Positions 34,389 through 48,632 of a stretch of 64,000 bases of DNA are shown here, piece after piece. The position numbers and the translations under genes are program-made. The notes beneath the pieces were generated by a model. The model saw only the letters and a program-made list of their open reading frames with translations, made no database searches and was not told the origin of the DNA. The stretch comes from Brachionus koreanus. Lineage: Eukaryota; Rotifera; Eurotatoria; Ploima; Brachionidae. The stretch is taken from the NCBI GenBank assembly GCA_016987375.1, contig PJRA01000297.1, forward strand, positions 728,336-792,335, in the 5' to 3' direction. How positions within the stretch are numbered: position 1 is the stretch's first letter; every line of letters begins with the position of its first letter.

Positions 34389-35858
34389 TCAAGCACTTGA
34401 TCTATACGGTATGTTGACTTTGTTAGATCGACATACATCTGCTTGAATTGGAGTCATTCTTGCGTATAGACCATCAGGATCAGTCTTAGAATAAAACTTT
34501 TAACAGAAACAAATTATTTTATTTTTAATTTTTACCAAAAAAGCCTCAAAAAGTTGGTCACCCATAGCTTCTTTAACGTGATCAGCAACAATCGGAAAAT
34601 TTTTAACAAAAAACTAAAGCTTGAAAATAGAATGAAATTAATATTAAAATAAAATTAATTTTTACTTCAAGGGTTATAGAAGCTTGTCTTTGACTTTCAG
34701 CGTATTCTTCATTTCCCATTGCATATATCAAATTATGGATAACTTGAAGCTTTTTTTAAAAATTTATATATTTTTCACATTTTTGAGAATTTAAAAAAAA
34801 AATACACTTAAAAATTGCTCAGCTATTTCGTTTGATAAACAAACTAAAATTCCAATTGTCTTAGCAGCTGCAGCTTGTTGAACAAAAAAATCAACAACGC
34901 CAGTTTGAGAGCCTTCTTTTTCTTCGGTTTCTTCACTTTTTATCTGTTCTAACTTCTTAGGCGGTTTCAAAATGTGTACCAGACTTTTTATGAGTGCATC
35001 TTTGACATTGTAGTCCATCAGAAGCTTTATTAACTCAATTGCTTCATACTGAACTTCAATATGCAGACTCTGTAACAAAGCAATCAATGGCTCAACCAAA
35101 GACTGATTCGATTCACAAACTATGGGCTGTAAATAATTAAAGACTATTTTCTAAAATATTTATTTTGAATACCTGAACTACTTTAAGAGTTTGAGCAGCT
35201 AGTTCTTGGGCTTTAGGCGAACTGCAAGGCAGTAAAGCAATCAGACCTTTGTAAACTTGCATTTGAAATTTTGGATTTCCTTTAGCAAGATTTTCAAGCA
35301 AATAATTAGCCTGTATTTGAGTTGTTTCTGATCTAGACTTTGCCATGCATTCAGCTATTGATCTAATACCGTAACATTCACACATAATTTCTTTGTAATT
35401 TCTTCCAAAATTAGCAATACAATTGAGTATATCCAAAGCCAGTGTTTTATTTACTTCATCCGATTGCTTTAAATTTATTATCTCTAGAAGAGTGTACAAA
35501 CATCCAACTTCCAAAAATTCAGACAAAAATTTATTGCTTAGAAACAATTAGAAATATGAAAATTCTCTAGTTCAAATTAGAATTACCTACTGCTTGTGTT
35601 CAAGAATATTTTAATAGCTTTCAACTGTTCGGATAGACAAGTTCCGACCATGTAAGTCAATCTCAGCCAAGATGTTATCCGAGTAAAAAAAAGACTTGCT
35701 GAATGGGCGAACTCTTCTTCAATTTCTGTCCCAGTAGTATTTTGGTGTTGGATGATAAAATCATTTAATATATTACGTCTTACATTCAAAGATCCCTTGT
35801 CCCACTCTTTGAGCAAATGCATAAGATTACTTATGGCCGCTTGTTGTTTTGCTGACAT
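34389..35858 (-). CDS. ARMH1: Armadillo-like helical domain-containing protein 1
   Basis: Seen: six in-phase exons, 35858-35587, 35536-35173, 35126-34806, 34749-34666, 34613-34536 and 34496-34389, giving 408 residues. The N-terminus MSAKQQAAISNLMHLLKEWD, the segments SLFFTRITSWLRLTYMVGTC, YKGLIALLPCSSPKAQELA and EVQYEAIELIKLL, and the C-terminal PIQADVCRSNKVNIP match the ARMH1 (C1orf228) family throughout as I know it. The protein is all-helical armadillo-type repeats. Known: function is poorly defined; in mammals expression is enriched in ciliated cells and testis. It is transcribed away from TTLL1 across a 131-base shared intergenic region containing an X-box. An acidic linker (EQIKSEETEEKEGSQ) interrupts two repeats. 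Confidence 0.9.
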
Positions 35859-35912
35859 TTTTTTAAAATAAAATTTGAGTAAAAAATTTATGCATTTTTA
35901 GAACTAAAATTT

Positions 35913-35926
35913 ATTTCCATAGAAAC
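35913..35926. promoter_or_regulatory. RFX X-box-like motif in a divergent promoter
   Basis: ATTTCCATAGAAAC matches the X-box pattern GTHNYYATRRNAAC at 13 of 14 positions; the complementary reading also matches 13 of 14. It lies 54 bases from the ARMH1 start codon and 63 bases from the TTLL1 start codon. RFX factors control ciliary genes across metazoans through this site. Confidence 0.6.
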
Positions 35927-35989
35927 AAAATTGTAAAAATTTCAAAAATCTTTTTTGAACCGATTTTTATTTGATTTTTCAAAGCTGTA

Positions 35990-38634
<2,645 letters not shown>

Positions 38635-39758
38635 AAAAAATAAAGAACATGTACATTTGAAAATTTTTTAAATTTGTTAGAAATAAAATTTTTTAAGCTC
38701 CTATTTTGAATAAAAAAATATGAACAAATTTTTGATGACTGGAACATGTTAAGGCTAGTTAATTAATTCAATTTGTGTTGAAAGAATCCTATTAAGCGAA
38801 AAATATTAAAAAATCTAGCTTCAACTTGGTTTTAGTTAATAAAATGCTGTCCTCTAAGTATTTGAGCCATTGAATGAATGAATCTAAAAAGGAGTGGCAA
38901 AATGAAAATAATTTTACATTTTTACATTTTAATATTTTTAGATTTTTTATGCAATATTTAAGAAATTTTTTAATTTTATTTTTGTTCACCAAATAATTTG
39001 ACAAAATTTGAATCTGACAGTTATGTTTTTTTATCAGAAGGATTCTCATCCATCCTTTTAAAACATTTATTTTAATTTCCAATTTTAAATGGTCAAACCA
39101 AATGAGTCACATTAATGAATATTAATGAAGGTTAACTGTATATTATTTTTATTTTTTTAGTTTTTTTTTAAATTGCTTAAGAAGCTTAGATCGGCTGAAA
39201 ATCAGCTAAAAATAAATGAATGAAGATTCTTTTAATTAATCTAAGGAACTCATAAATCTTAATTTGATTTTAATATTAAATATCAAACATTAATTAATGA
39301 CATTTTGATGAATAACTTAGATTTATTTAAACTAGAAAATAAACAAAACAATTTGAAAATATTTAATTAAAATTTTTCACAATATTAATAATATTGATTA
39401 AAATAAATTATTATTTAGTCTCTTTAATTTAAATTTATGGATTTAAAACTATTAAATACCATGCAATTTTTAGACAAATAAGTCTAACTTATTTTTTTTA
39501 ATCTGAAGGGGCTTTCGCTCTGTTCCGATGAACAAATAAATTCTAAAAGAGGAATTCAAAAAGAAAATTTTTTGTTTTTGAAATAATGTCAAGTTAAATA
39601 TTAATTATATTAAAAATATTAATTACTTTAGATCCTAGAAATTTTTTTAACCTAATTAACTTAACAAAAATTCTAAAATTTAAAAACCACATCATTCGTA
39701 TGACTAATGTTCTATTTATTATTTAAAGCAAAATCATTTGATCAAAATTTTAGGTAAA
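38635..39758. other. Intergenic region between TTLL1 and NSF
   Basis: About 1.1 kb of AT-rich sequence with no convincing gene. A minus-strand Lys/Ile/Leu-rich frame at 38792-39082 is low complexity. The NSF promoter should be near 39650-39755, but no core motif is obvious. Confidence 0.5.
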
Positions 39759-42058
39759 ATGATTTCAAATAGTAGACAAGTGTCAAATAAATCATTGAGA
39801 TCAGTTAGATGTCCGAATGAAGAGTTAACTTTGACCAACTGTGTTATAGTCCATCCAAAAGAGTTTGAATCCGTACGTCATGTTGAAATAATTGAAGCTA
39901 GTGGAAAATTCATATTTACCATAAGACCAGACAACAATGTTCCGTTAGGTGATATTGGTTTCAGTGCTGTTCAGCGTAAATGGGCCAACATTAGTCTCGA
40001 ATCTAAATTGATGGTACAACCATTCAATTTCGATCTTAGGACTCATTCAATCAGTCTAATGACTGTTGAAGTTGACTTTTTGTCTAAAAAAATGACCAAC
40101 TTGGATCCTTACGATACAGATAAACTAGCTCCTGATCTTTTACAGCAATTTTCTAACCAAGCATTCACTACTGGCCAACAATTTGCCTTCCAACCAACCG
40201 ATAGATCAAAGAAAATGCTCTTGGCCACTGTAAAGTCAATTGAAGCTATCGATCTCGGCTCTGCTCTATCAAATCAAACTTCAAAACCGAAAAAAATTCT
40301 TTCAGGACAACTTTTGCCTAATTCTTCAATAATTTTCGAAAAACCAACCGAGTCTTCCATTAATCTTATAGGAAAAAACAAAGGGTAATTGAAAAAATTT
40401 TTTTTTAATTTTTTTTTAAAAAATTTCTTTTAAGAAAAATGCAGCATCAATCAATAATTAACCCGGATTGGGATTTTACCAAAATAGGAATAGGTGGTCT
40501 TGATAAAGAATTTAATACAATATTTAGAAGAGCTTTTGCATCGCGTGTATTTCCGCCAGAATTGATCCAACAATTGGCCATTAAACATGTCAGAGGCATT
40601 TTGCTTTTCGGACCACCAGGTACTGGCAAAACATTAATGGCCAGGCAAATTGGAAAAATGCTCAATGCTAGAGAACCAAAAATAGTCAATGGACCTCAAA
40701 TATTGGACAAGTATGTTGGTGAATCCGAAGCCAACATACGCAAGCTTTTTGCCGAAGCTGAAGAAGAAGAAAAAAGACTTGGTCCTAATAGTGGTCTTCA
40801 TATAATAATTTTTGATGAAATAGACGCCATATGCAAGCAAAGAGGAACAGCGAGCGGATCTACTGGAGTTCATGACACGGTAGTAAATCAGTTATTGTCT
40901 AAAATAGATGGTGTTGATCAATTGAATAATATACTAGTTATTGGAATGACTAATCGAAGAGACATGATAGACGAGGCTCTACTTCGACCTGGTCGTCTTG
41001 AAGTACAGCTAGAAATTAGTCTTCCAGATGAGAGTGGAAGACTGCATATTTTACAAATTCATACTGCCAAAATGAAAGAACATGGTAAATTAGATTCTAG
41101 CGTTAATTTGGCAGAGTTGGCTGCATTAACCAAAAATTTTAGCGGTGCTGAGATTGAGGGTCTTGTCCGTGCGGCTCAATCAAGTGCTATGAATAGACCG
41201 ATTAAAGCTTCGAACAAAGTCGAGCTTGATGTAGCCGCTGTTGAAAAGTTGAAAATAAATCGTGATGATTTTATGTATGCTTTGGAGAATGATATAAAAC
41301 CAGCATTTGGTGTTAGTTCAGAAGATTTTGAGCTATTTATAAGAAATGGCATTGTTCTATGGAGCGAAAAAATACAGCAGGTATTGGAAGAAGGAAAATT
41401 GAGAATAAATCAAACAATTAAAAGTGAAATGACACCGTTGGTAACAATTTTACTAGAAGGCAAGCCGAACTCTGGTAAGACGGCTCTAGCTGCCAAAATT
41501 GCAATGGAAAGCGAATTTCCATTTATGAAATTTTGTTCACCTCAGTCAATGATCGGCTATTCTGAATTGGCCAAAGCAGAGGCTATTAAAAAAGTGTTCA
41601 ATGATGCCTATAAATCAGAATTGAGTTGTGTAGTTGTAGATGAAATTGAGTCATTGCTAGACTATGCACCAATCGGACCAAGATTTTCGAATTTTGTTCT
41701 GCAAACGTTGAAGATTTTATTCAAAAAATTACCGCCCAAAGGTCGAAAACTCTTATTAATAGCAACTACTAGCGAACAAGAGTTGATTAAGGATTTGGGT
41801 CTTTACCAATCGTTTAGCAAAGTAATTCATGTACCTAACATTAGTAGGGGTAGTGAGGTAATGGCCTTTGTAGAAGGACTAGGATGCTTTTCAAATCACG
41901 AAATGGATAAACTAAAGAATTTGATTAATCATAAATATTTGTCTATTGGAGTTAAAAGTCTATTGGATACAATTGAATTATCTAACCAAGCAACTGATTC
42001 TCTCCGCATTGATAAATTTACAAGTGCCTTAGAGGACATAGGCGGTTTACATGATTAA
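39759..42058 (+). CDS. NSF: Vesicle-fusing ATPase (N-ethylmaleimide-sensitive factor)
   Basis: Seen: two in-phase exons, 39759-40384 and 40435-42058, giving 749 residues (mammalian NSF is 744). Residues 1-205 form the N domain that binds SNAP/SNARE. The D1 AAA domain has Walker A GPPGTGKT, Walker B IIIFDEID, and the second region of homology ending in the arginine fingers of [18 protein letters not shown]2 has Walker [10 protein letters not shown] and the divergent Walker B CVVVDEIE, as expected for the hexamerising ring. Segments [40 protein letters not shown] and GPRFSN are diagnostic. Known: NSF hexamers with alpha-SNAP disassemble SNARE complexes after membrane fusion. ATG 39759 is chosen because it gives the conserved N-terminus; an upstream TTG is in frame but not a start. 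Confidence 0.97.
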
Positions 42059-42180
42059 TTATCCTTTATTTAATTAATATAATATAACTAATTTATTTAA
42101 ATAAATTATTTTAAATTTTTAAAAAACTAATTTTAGCAATGAATTTTTTACATATTAGAATAGAAAATATAGGGATTATT

Positions 42181-42262
42181 AAATTCAAGGTTTTACCAAA
42201 TAAAATTCAAGGTTTTACCAAATAAAATTCAAGGTTTTACCAAATAAAATTCAAGGTTTTAT
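42181..42262 (+). repeat. Tandem repeat, 22-base unit, about 3.7 copies
   Basis: Near-identical copies of AAATTCAAGGTTTTACCAAATA start at 42181, 42203, 42225 and 42247; the last copy diverges after GGTTTTA. It lies about 120 bases after the NSF stop codon. Confidence 0.9.
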
Positions 42263-42304
42263 ACTAATTTTTATAAATTTGAAATATTTTTGTAAGCCTA
42301 GTTG

Positions 42305-42480
42305 TATTTTTTTTTATTTTATTTAAATAATAATATAAGGGCGGTAACCCTTGGGAAGTTCAGAATGGTCTTGATGCGGTCTTTTCAACCCGCATGCGAT
42401 TATAAAAATGTTTAATTGTAAGTAAGCCTAATTGTAAGTTGACATTTAACTGGCATGTAAATTTTATTTAAACATTTTTT
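42305..42480 (-). mobile_element. LINE 3' tail, minus strand
   Basis: On the minus strand, a segment with GAAAAGACCGCATCAAGACC and CTGAACTTCCCAAGGG is followed by a small stem (AAGGG-loop-CCCTT, 42339-42356) and an AAATAAAATAAAAAAA end. The same layout with substitutions is found at 60735-60850 (minus), so this is a 5'-truncated copy of that LINE family. Its left limit is uncertain. Confidence 0.6.
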
Positions 42481-43164
42481 TTTCTAATTGAAATGATATT
42501 TCAAGTTGCCAATAAAATTAAATTAAACGAATAAATAATTTGGAAAAATTTAATGATAATTCACATAGATTCGATAAAAGAAAGAATTGATCAATTTATT
42601 AAATCTTTTTATTAAATCGCTAATGTATGACCAAAAAATGATGAAAAATAAATAGGATCTATTCCTTTTTTAAAAGATAATAAAAACTTAAAAATTAATA
42701 ATTCATTTTAAAATTTGCTTCTGTATCAGACATTTTCACGCAAATTTTTTTCATTTAATTTTCAGTCATTCTAAAACACTGACACTTAATTTTTATGCAA
42801 ACTTTGCATTGCAAAGCTAAAATATTTCTTGAAGTGACGATATATCATCTAATGAGAAATTTTCCATAATTTTTAAATTTAAATTAAATTTCTTCCAAGA
42901 TCTTTATTTCTGCGGAATTCGAAAATTTTTATATTTTTTTAAAAAATGATCCCAAATTTATTACGACAGACACTCAAATGACTCCAATTTTTCAAATTTT
43001 CTTCAACAAAAATGGTGGACAATCTGGGCTCAATGATATATCATAACTTCTAAAAACATTTTTGATTTGTAAAAAAATAGGGGAATCATTTTGAAGTAGG
43101 GGAATTTTTTTATCTTTATTTTAAATTTTTGTTTGTTACAATTGTTAAGGTTAGTTTAAATATT
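42481..43164. other. Intergenic AT-rich region between LINE remnants
   Basis: No gene or clear repeat seen; AT-rich with short homopolymer runs. Confidence 0.4.
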
Positions 43165-44093
43165 TATTTATTTATTTAAAGTTTAAGTCCCATGGACAAA
43201 TTGAAGTATGATATAAAAAAAAAAAAAAATTTATAAAAAATTATAATCAAATTAAAGTCTTTTTTACAATTATTAATTTAACTAGATGAGTTTATACCTA
43301 AGAGAAAAGATTTAGTAGAAAGATATATTAAAATAAGACACAATTATATATAAAAATCTATCTTTAGCAGATCATTTAATAAATAAAAAAAATTATAGTA
43401 GTTTAGTCTTAATTCCATATTTAATTTGATTTGGGAAACAATAAATTTCACTGAATCAACTAGACCACGATTTTCCTCAATAAATAAATGATCAATTATT
43501 GCTAGATAAGTCTTCGAACTATAATCCAAAACATCAATATGAGTCTTTTTCTCCACATTATTGCAAAAGTTGTTTGCAAAAGGAGGTATTTTTCTGATCA
43601 AACTTTTCATAATTACCGCGAAGGAAGGTCAAGATATTCCAGCACACTGAGCTTTTCTTTATTTGCTTTAAAAAGAATATCTTGTGTTTTGTGTATAGTT
43701 GTTCAATCTTCTCCAACTTTAAGGTTTCTAACAAAGGTCTGATTCTGGAAAATTTCTTGATTCCTATAGCTCTTTTAATTAATAAATTTTGTCTTATGTC
43801 TAGTTCATTTAGCTTATTTTCACTTATATAGACCAAATCCAGATGGTATCGAAAAATTGATTGACAAAACTGTTTATAGAGAAAGCTTACTAGATTAGGA
43901 CATGCCGATTTTGGTTTACAGCCAAGTCCATATAAAGAGTAAAAGCTCCTCTCAACTTTTTTCCACTTTTCTTCAACAAAATTCCAGATAAAGTTACTAT
44001 CACCTATCGGGAGACCCAAGTATTCTATATTTTTAGTCTGTGGTATCTTAAATCCATTAAGGATAAAGCTATTTAAATATAAGAATAAGCAAG
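43165..44093 (-). mobile_element. LINE remnant: reverse-transcriptase C-terminal part and 3' tail
   Basis: Seen: minus strand from about 44093 encodes LNGFKIPQTKNIEYLGLPIGD, then segments CPNLVSFLYKQFCQSIFRYHLD and RQNLLIKRAIGI. This is the thumb/connection region following the catalytic core of a LINE reverse transcriptase. The frame breaks near 43600 and continues in another frame to 43344. The UTR follows, ending in GTCCATGGGACTTAAA and AAATAAATAAATAAATA near 43165. The YADD catalytic core is absent, so the copy is 5'-truncated and dead. The 3' end matches the plus-strand fragment at 19995-20810. Confidence 0.75.
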
Positions 44094-44697
44094 TCTTTAA
44101 TTAAAAATATTCTTAAGCACAAGAAATAAATTTTTCTTAATAGCTAATGATTTAATCTCATCATTAGCTATTAAGTTTAATTTTTTTGCTTCATTGTTCT
44201 GAAAATTTTTTCAAAAAATTTATGCACAGCACTTTGTTGGTTTTTTCATGCTTTGGAACACATAAAAAACTGTCTCTGCATTGATTTTTTAACATCTGAA
44301 TTCCGAAATTTTTAATATTATTTGAAAGTGATGAAAAGGTTATTTTCTTGAAGCACTAAAATTTAGTTTAGGCTTTTAGTCTAGCGTTAAAATGAAATGT
44401 TGTCAATAGTTTTATTATTTTTTCAATGATTATGCTTAAAGTTCAAGATAAAAAGTCTTAATAAATTTTTACCCCTTAGTCAAAGATTTTACTAAATTAA
44501 CTTTTAATAACAATTTAAATTTAGAATGAATAAATTTCGCAAATTTTTTTTCTTTTATTAGTTTTATTTATTTATTATTTTTTGATACTCTAAGCCCTTA
44601 AAGCAATCATTTATTATTTTATTATAGTATTCGTTGCCAAGAAACTTGTTATTTTTTATTTCGTTTTTAACTTATTTTTTAGGTAATTTAATACAAG
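44094..44697. other. Intergenic region before the TIR-domain gene
   Basis: This holds a strong hairpin at about 44137-44176 (CTTAATAGCTAATGAT, loop, ATCATTAGCTATTAAG). Otherwise AT-rich without an evident core promoter. Confidence 0.5.
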
Positions 44698-47600
44698 ATG
44701 TTTAATAATGCCATTGATTCATCGATCAATTTTACAGTCCATCAAGATAATCACTCTGATTATAAATTTAAATACTTAGATATTTTAAAAAATTCCGATT
44801 ACTTATTAAAATCAAATGTTAGCATTCTAACAGCACTTAATTTTCTTTCACAATGTTTTGACAAGAATATAGAATTGGACTTTACAAATCTTTCCGATAC
44901 CGATCAAACATCAGTTATTAACATTCTTATTTCCCTTATTTATGCATTACAGAACATTTATGACAGTGAATTGAATCAATTAGAAGAGAATGATAAATAT
45001 TTAAACGACATCTCGCAAACTTTAATCGTTCTGAGCCAACGATCAAATGAATTCATTCATAAATTCAATAGTGTATCAGATAAATCAATCGAATCTATTC
45101 TTTCTCTAATAAAGATATTGACAAAAATAAATAAAAAAAGTAAAACCATAGAAATTCCGATTAAAAAATTCCTAGAAGTGTTAAATTATATGAGCAAATT
45201 TCATGAAGATCATGAAAATAATTGGAAAAATGGAAGTGAAATGCTAGAATGCCTCAAAAATGAGCTGACTTGTTTTGATGAAGATATAGACACTAAATGG
45301 CTTTTATTCAAAATTGTCGAGAATTTAAAAACCAAGCAGTATTTTATTGATAAATCATTTAATTTTTTTAAGTGCAAAAACAAAGAAATTGCAATAAAAA
45401 TAGGCCTAAATTTTCTAGACTATTTGGATAATGATACAAACGTTTATGAAAGTCATGTTTTAAGTGATTTTATACATTTTGTTTTCAGTATTGATGAAGT
45501 GAATTCAAAAATTGAAGTCGATAGAAAAAAAATAGTTGATTTTTATATCAAATTGGTTGATCAAACTTTAAGAAAATTAATTGAACTTGTCAAAGAGTTT
45601 AACAAAGAAAAAAAAGAAGAAACTTTAATACGAATTGAAAAAAAAACAAGCTTTATTAGTCAAATAAATTTATATTTAGGAAATTTTTTCGATAGATCAA
45701 TAGAATATTCAAATCTTTTTCATCAAAATTCAAATGGTTTAAGTGTCTTTTTTAATATTATCGAAAATGACTTGTTATTAGATTTATATGTCGAAAACCG
45801 TGATAATTTTGTTGAAGAAAATTATAATTGGGTTATTTGTGCTTTGTATAATTTGAGCAGGCTTCAGCACAAGTACTTGGACGAATGGAATGCACACGAC
45901 CCTGTTAATAAATGCTTGAACTTTTTAGAAAAAGCGGGAGCTAGCTTTGAATTAATGATCTATCTTATAGTGGCAAATATTGCAAGTGATGACCAAATAA
46001 AAACGCTGCCTGAATTAAAAAAGGCTATAGAAAAAATCACCGAAATCATTAGAGAATGTGCAGACTCTTTAGATGATGAAAATTCGATAACGAGAACCAA
46101 AGTAATTTTAAATACTTTTACTTTAATTTAGAAACATTCCCTGGGGTGTTCAAAATATTCAACTCTAGGAATTCTATCTGTTGGTATTCTCAATACATGT
46201 TCAGGCCTCTAGAGTCATCTTCTGCGTATAATTTTGCAGTTTGACTCGGTATTTGATCTGTTTTACAGCTCAAATAATGAAGGAGATGCTTTATGCTTCA
46301 GTGAGAGTAGAAAATAGATGAAGTAGGAACATCTTTCAGTAAAGCTTTGAAAGCTAACTCATGGACTTAAAAAATTATTAAGAACTAATTTGAAAAATAA
46401 TTTCTTCCTAAATATTTTTAAAAATGCAAATATTTAATGACTAGAGGTTGTAAAAAAATCATCTATTACATAATGGACTGATACATAAAAAAATTAAATC
46501 AAACAAAGTCAAATTTTTTCATTTTTAGTAAAAACGAGTATTAAATTATTAATTGTTAAAAAGAAGATTTCTATGGAAATTTTTTTTTCTTATTTTTCTC
46601 AATGCAACATTTCGTCCAAAAATTTATAAACCTTATAAATTTTACATTCACAAAAAAAGAGAATGATAAACTCAAACTATGATCAAAGAAATTTTTATTT
46701 TTAAAATTAAATTCGTTCCTGATTTTAAGATGTTGTGTAATTTATTTGATAATTAAACATTAAATGTTAGTTAATTAAAAATCTAAAAATAAAAATTTGT
46801 TATTAGCTTTATATTATCGTTAAAAGTATTTCATAAAGGATTTAGCTTATGTTTGGTCTGTTATTTGATATAAACTTGGTATTAATTTTTAGAATACTAC
46901 AGTATTGTGAAAAAGTAGACGACTATATTTTTATTTCTTATTTGTTTTGAATTGTAATATAGAATGGGATAGGATTGATGTATTGAGACCATTTTTTGAC
47001 GGCTAAATTCTTTATTCAATAGATCAAAAAAAAATATCATGAAAAGACAATCCATTCATTCATTTTACAATGAAACAGAAATTTTGCTTTTCTGCCATTT
47101 GACAGTTTCCAGTTATGACCAAAAATATGTGATGGCGAAGCTCTATTTTTTTACTAAACGGACTAATTGGCGATCATGTTATAAAATCCCAAAAAAAACA
47201 CTAGAAAAAATTTCTTTCTCAATGTAAAATGAATGAATGGATTGTCTTTTCATTCCATTTTTTTTATCTAATTGAATAAAGAATTTAGCCGTCAAAAATG
47301 GTTTCAATATATCAATCCTATCCCATTCTAGTATATTACAATTCAAACACAAATAAACAATAAAAATATAAGTAATTTCTTAACTTTTTCACAATACTAT
47401 ATTTTAAGTAAAATTTTTCAACTTAACGAATAATTTAAAATTTGATTAATAATTCATTCTAGATTCAAATAAATGAAAATGAAGAGGCTGAAGATATAAT
47501 TGGTTATCAAGATGTAGATGGAATCTGGAACATAATGGAACTTTTAGAAGCATTATATCATATGGCTGTTAATGATACAATTAAAAAAGAAATATACGAA

Positions 47601-48632
47601 ACTTATAATATGAGAGGAATCCTAAAAAAATTGATCATAAAAGGAAACAAAGTTGAGAAATCGTTTTCTTTAAAGCTTTTATATCAACTTTGTTTTGATA
47701 AGACAGTTATTTGTGAACTTGAAAAAGACAAAGAATTTTGTGATTATTTACACGAATTATCCAAACAAAATACTTATCATTTATTAAAAAAACATTGTGA
47801 TGGTATATTGTGGAAAATTGACGGTTTGAATTCTAATGAAAATAAGACTACAATAAAAAAAAAAACTTCAAAAAACAAGCACATTATGATCAGCTATAAT
47901 GGTCAATCAAGAAAAACGTGTTTGGCAATTAAAGAAGAATTGGAAAAAAGGGGCTTTAAAATTTGGATAGACGTTGAAAATATTGCTGGTTCTAGTTTAG
48001 AGTCGATGGCAGGAGCAATTGAAGAGAGCACTTGTATTCTGATGGGAATGACTGAGAAATATAAAATGAGTCCGAATTGTAGACTTGAAGCTGAATATGC
48101 TGTTCAGTTAAATAAGCCAATAATTCCACTAATCTTACAAAAAGGATATAAGCCAGATGGATGGTAATTTATTTTTAAATTAAATTGCATTGTGATCTAA
48201 AATTTTCTAAGGCTTGGAATTATTCTCGGAGCAAAAATATTTGTTAATTTCAACAAGTATGCTTTTGAAGAATGTATTAGAAGATTGCTAGTAGAGCTAT
48301 CTAAAGTAAAAAGCTATGAAGATAACGATAAAGAAGATTTAAAGCCAAATTTAAATGACAATAATAATGAAAATAAGCATGATGATTTAAATGACCAAAA
48401 ATTAAATTGGAGCGAGGAACAAGTGGAAAAGTGGCTAAAAGAAAAAAATTTCAATAATTACATACTTGATAATATTAGGCCTTGTGATGGAAAAATACTT
48501 AATCAATTGTATAAAATGCTAGAAACAGTTCCTGAGTTTTTTTATTCAACGATTAGATCGGATTGTAACAACAAAGTTTCATTGCGAGACTTGGCTCAAT
48601 TTTCTTTTGAACTAAAACAGCTTTTTAAATAA
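44698..48632 (+). CDS. Helical-repeat / TIR / SAM domain protein
   Basis: Seen: three in-phase exons, 44698-46101, 47463-48163 and 48212-48632, giving 841 residues. Residues 1-600 are all-helical, consistent with armadillo/HEAT-like repeats (for example WVICALYNLSRLQHKYLDEW, IMELLEALYHMAVND). Residues about 607-720 form a TIR domain: KHIMISYNGQSRKTC, FKIWIDVENIAGSS, CILMGMTEKYKMSPNCRLEAEYAV, KPIIPLIL. Residues about 767-840 fit a SAM domain (WSEEQVEKWLKEKNFNNY, then DGKILNQLY). A glutamate in the CRLEAEYAV helix sits where the SARM1 NADase has its catalytic Glu. Known: TIR domains signal in innate immunity or cleave NAD+; SARM1 has the order ARM-SAM-SAM-TIR. Inference: an invertebrate-type ARM-TIR-SAM protein that may be an NADase or adaptor. 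Intron 1 carries a palindromic MITE. Confidence 0.82.
46900..47399. mobile_element. Palindromic Tc1/mariner-type MITE, 500 bp
   Basis: Seen: arms of about 175-180 bases (46900-47076 and 47217-47399) are near-perfect inverted copies, including GACGGCTAAATTCTTTATTCAAT and GAATGGGATAGGATTGAT. The centre of about 140 bases is single copy. The ends read CAGTATTGTGAAAAAG and the complement of TAGTATTGTGAAAAAG, and both abut TA. TA target duplication and CAGTATTG-type ends are those of Tc1/mariner elements; the Tc1-like element in the NUP210 intron ends CAGTATTGGACAAAAG. It lies in intron 1 of the TIR-domain gene and has no transposase. Confidence 0.85.

Noticed and set aside
47039..47227. 62-codon frame in the TIR-gene intron
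   Set aside because: It lies inside the palindromic MITE and crosses from one arm through the centre; no family resemblance.
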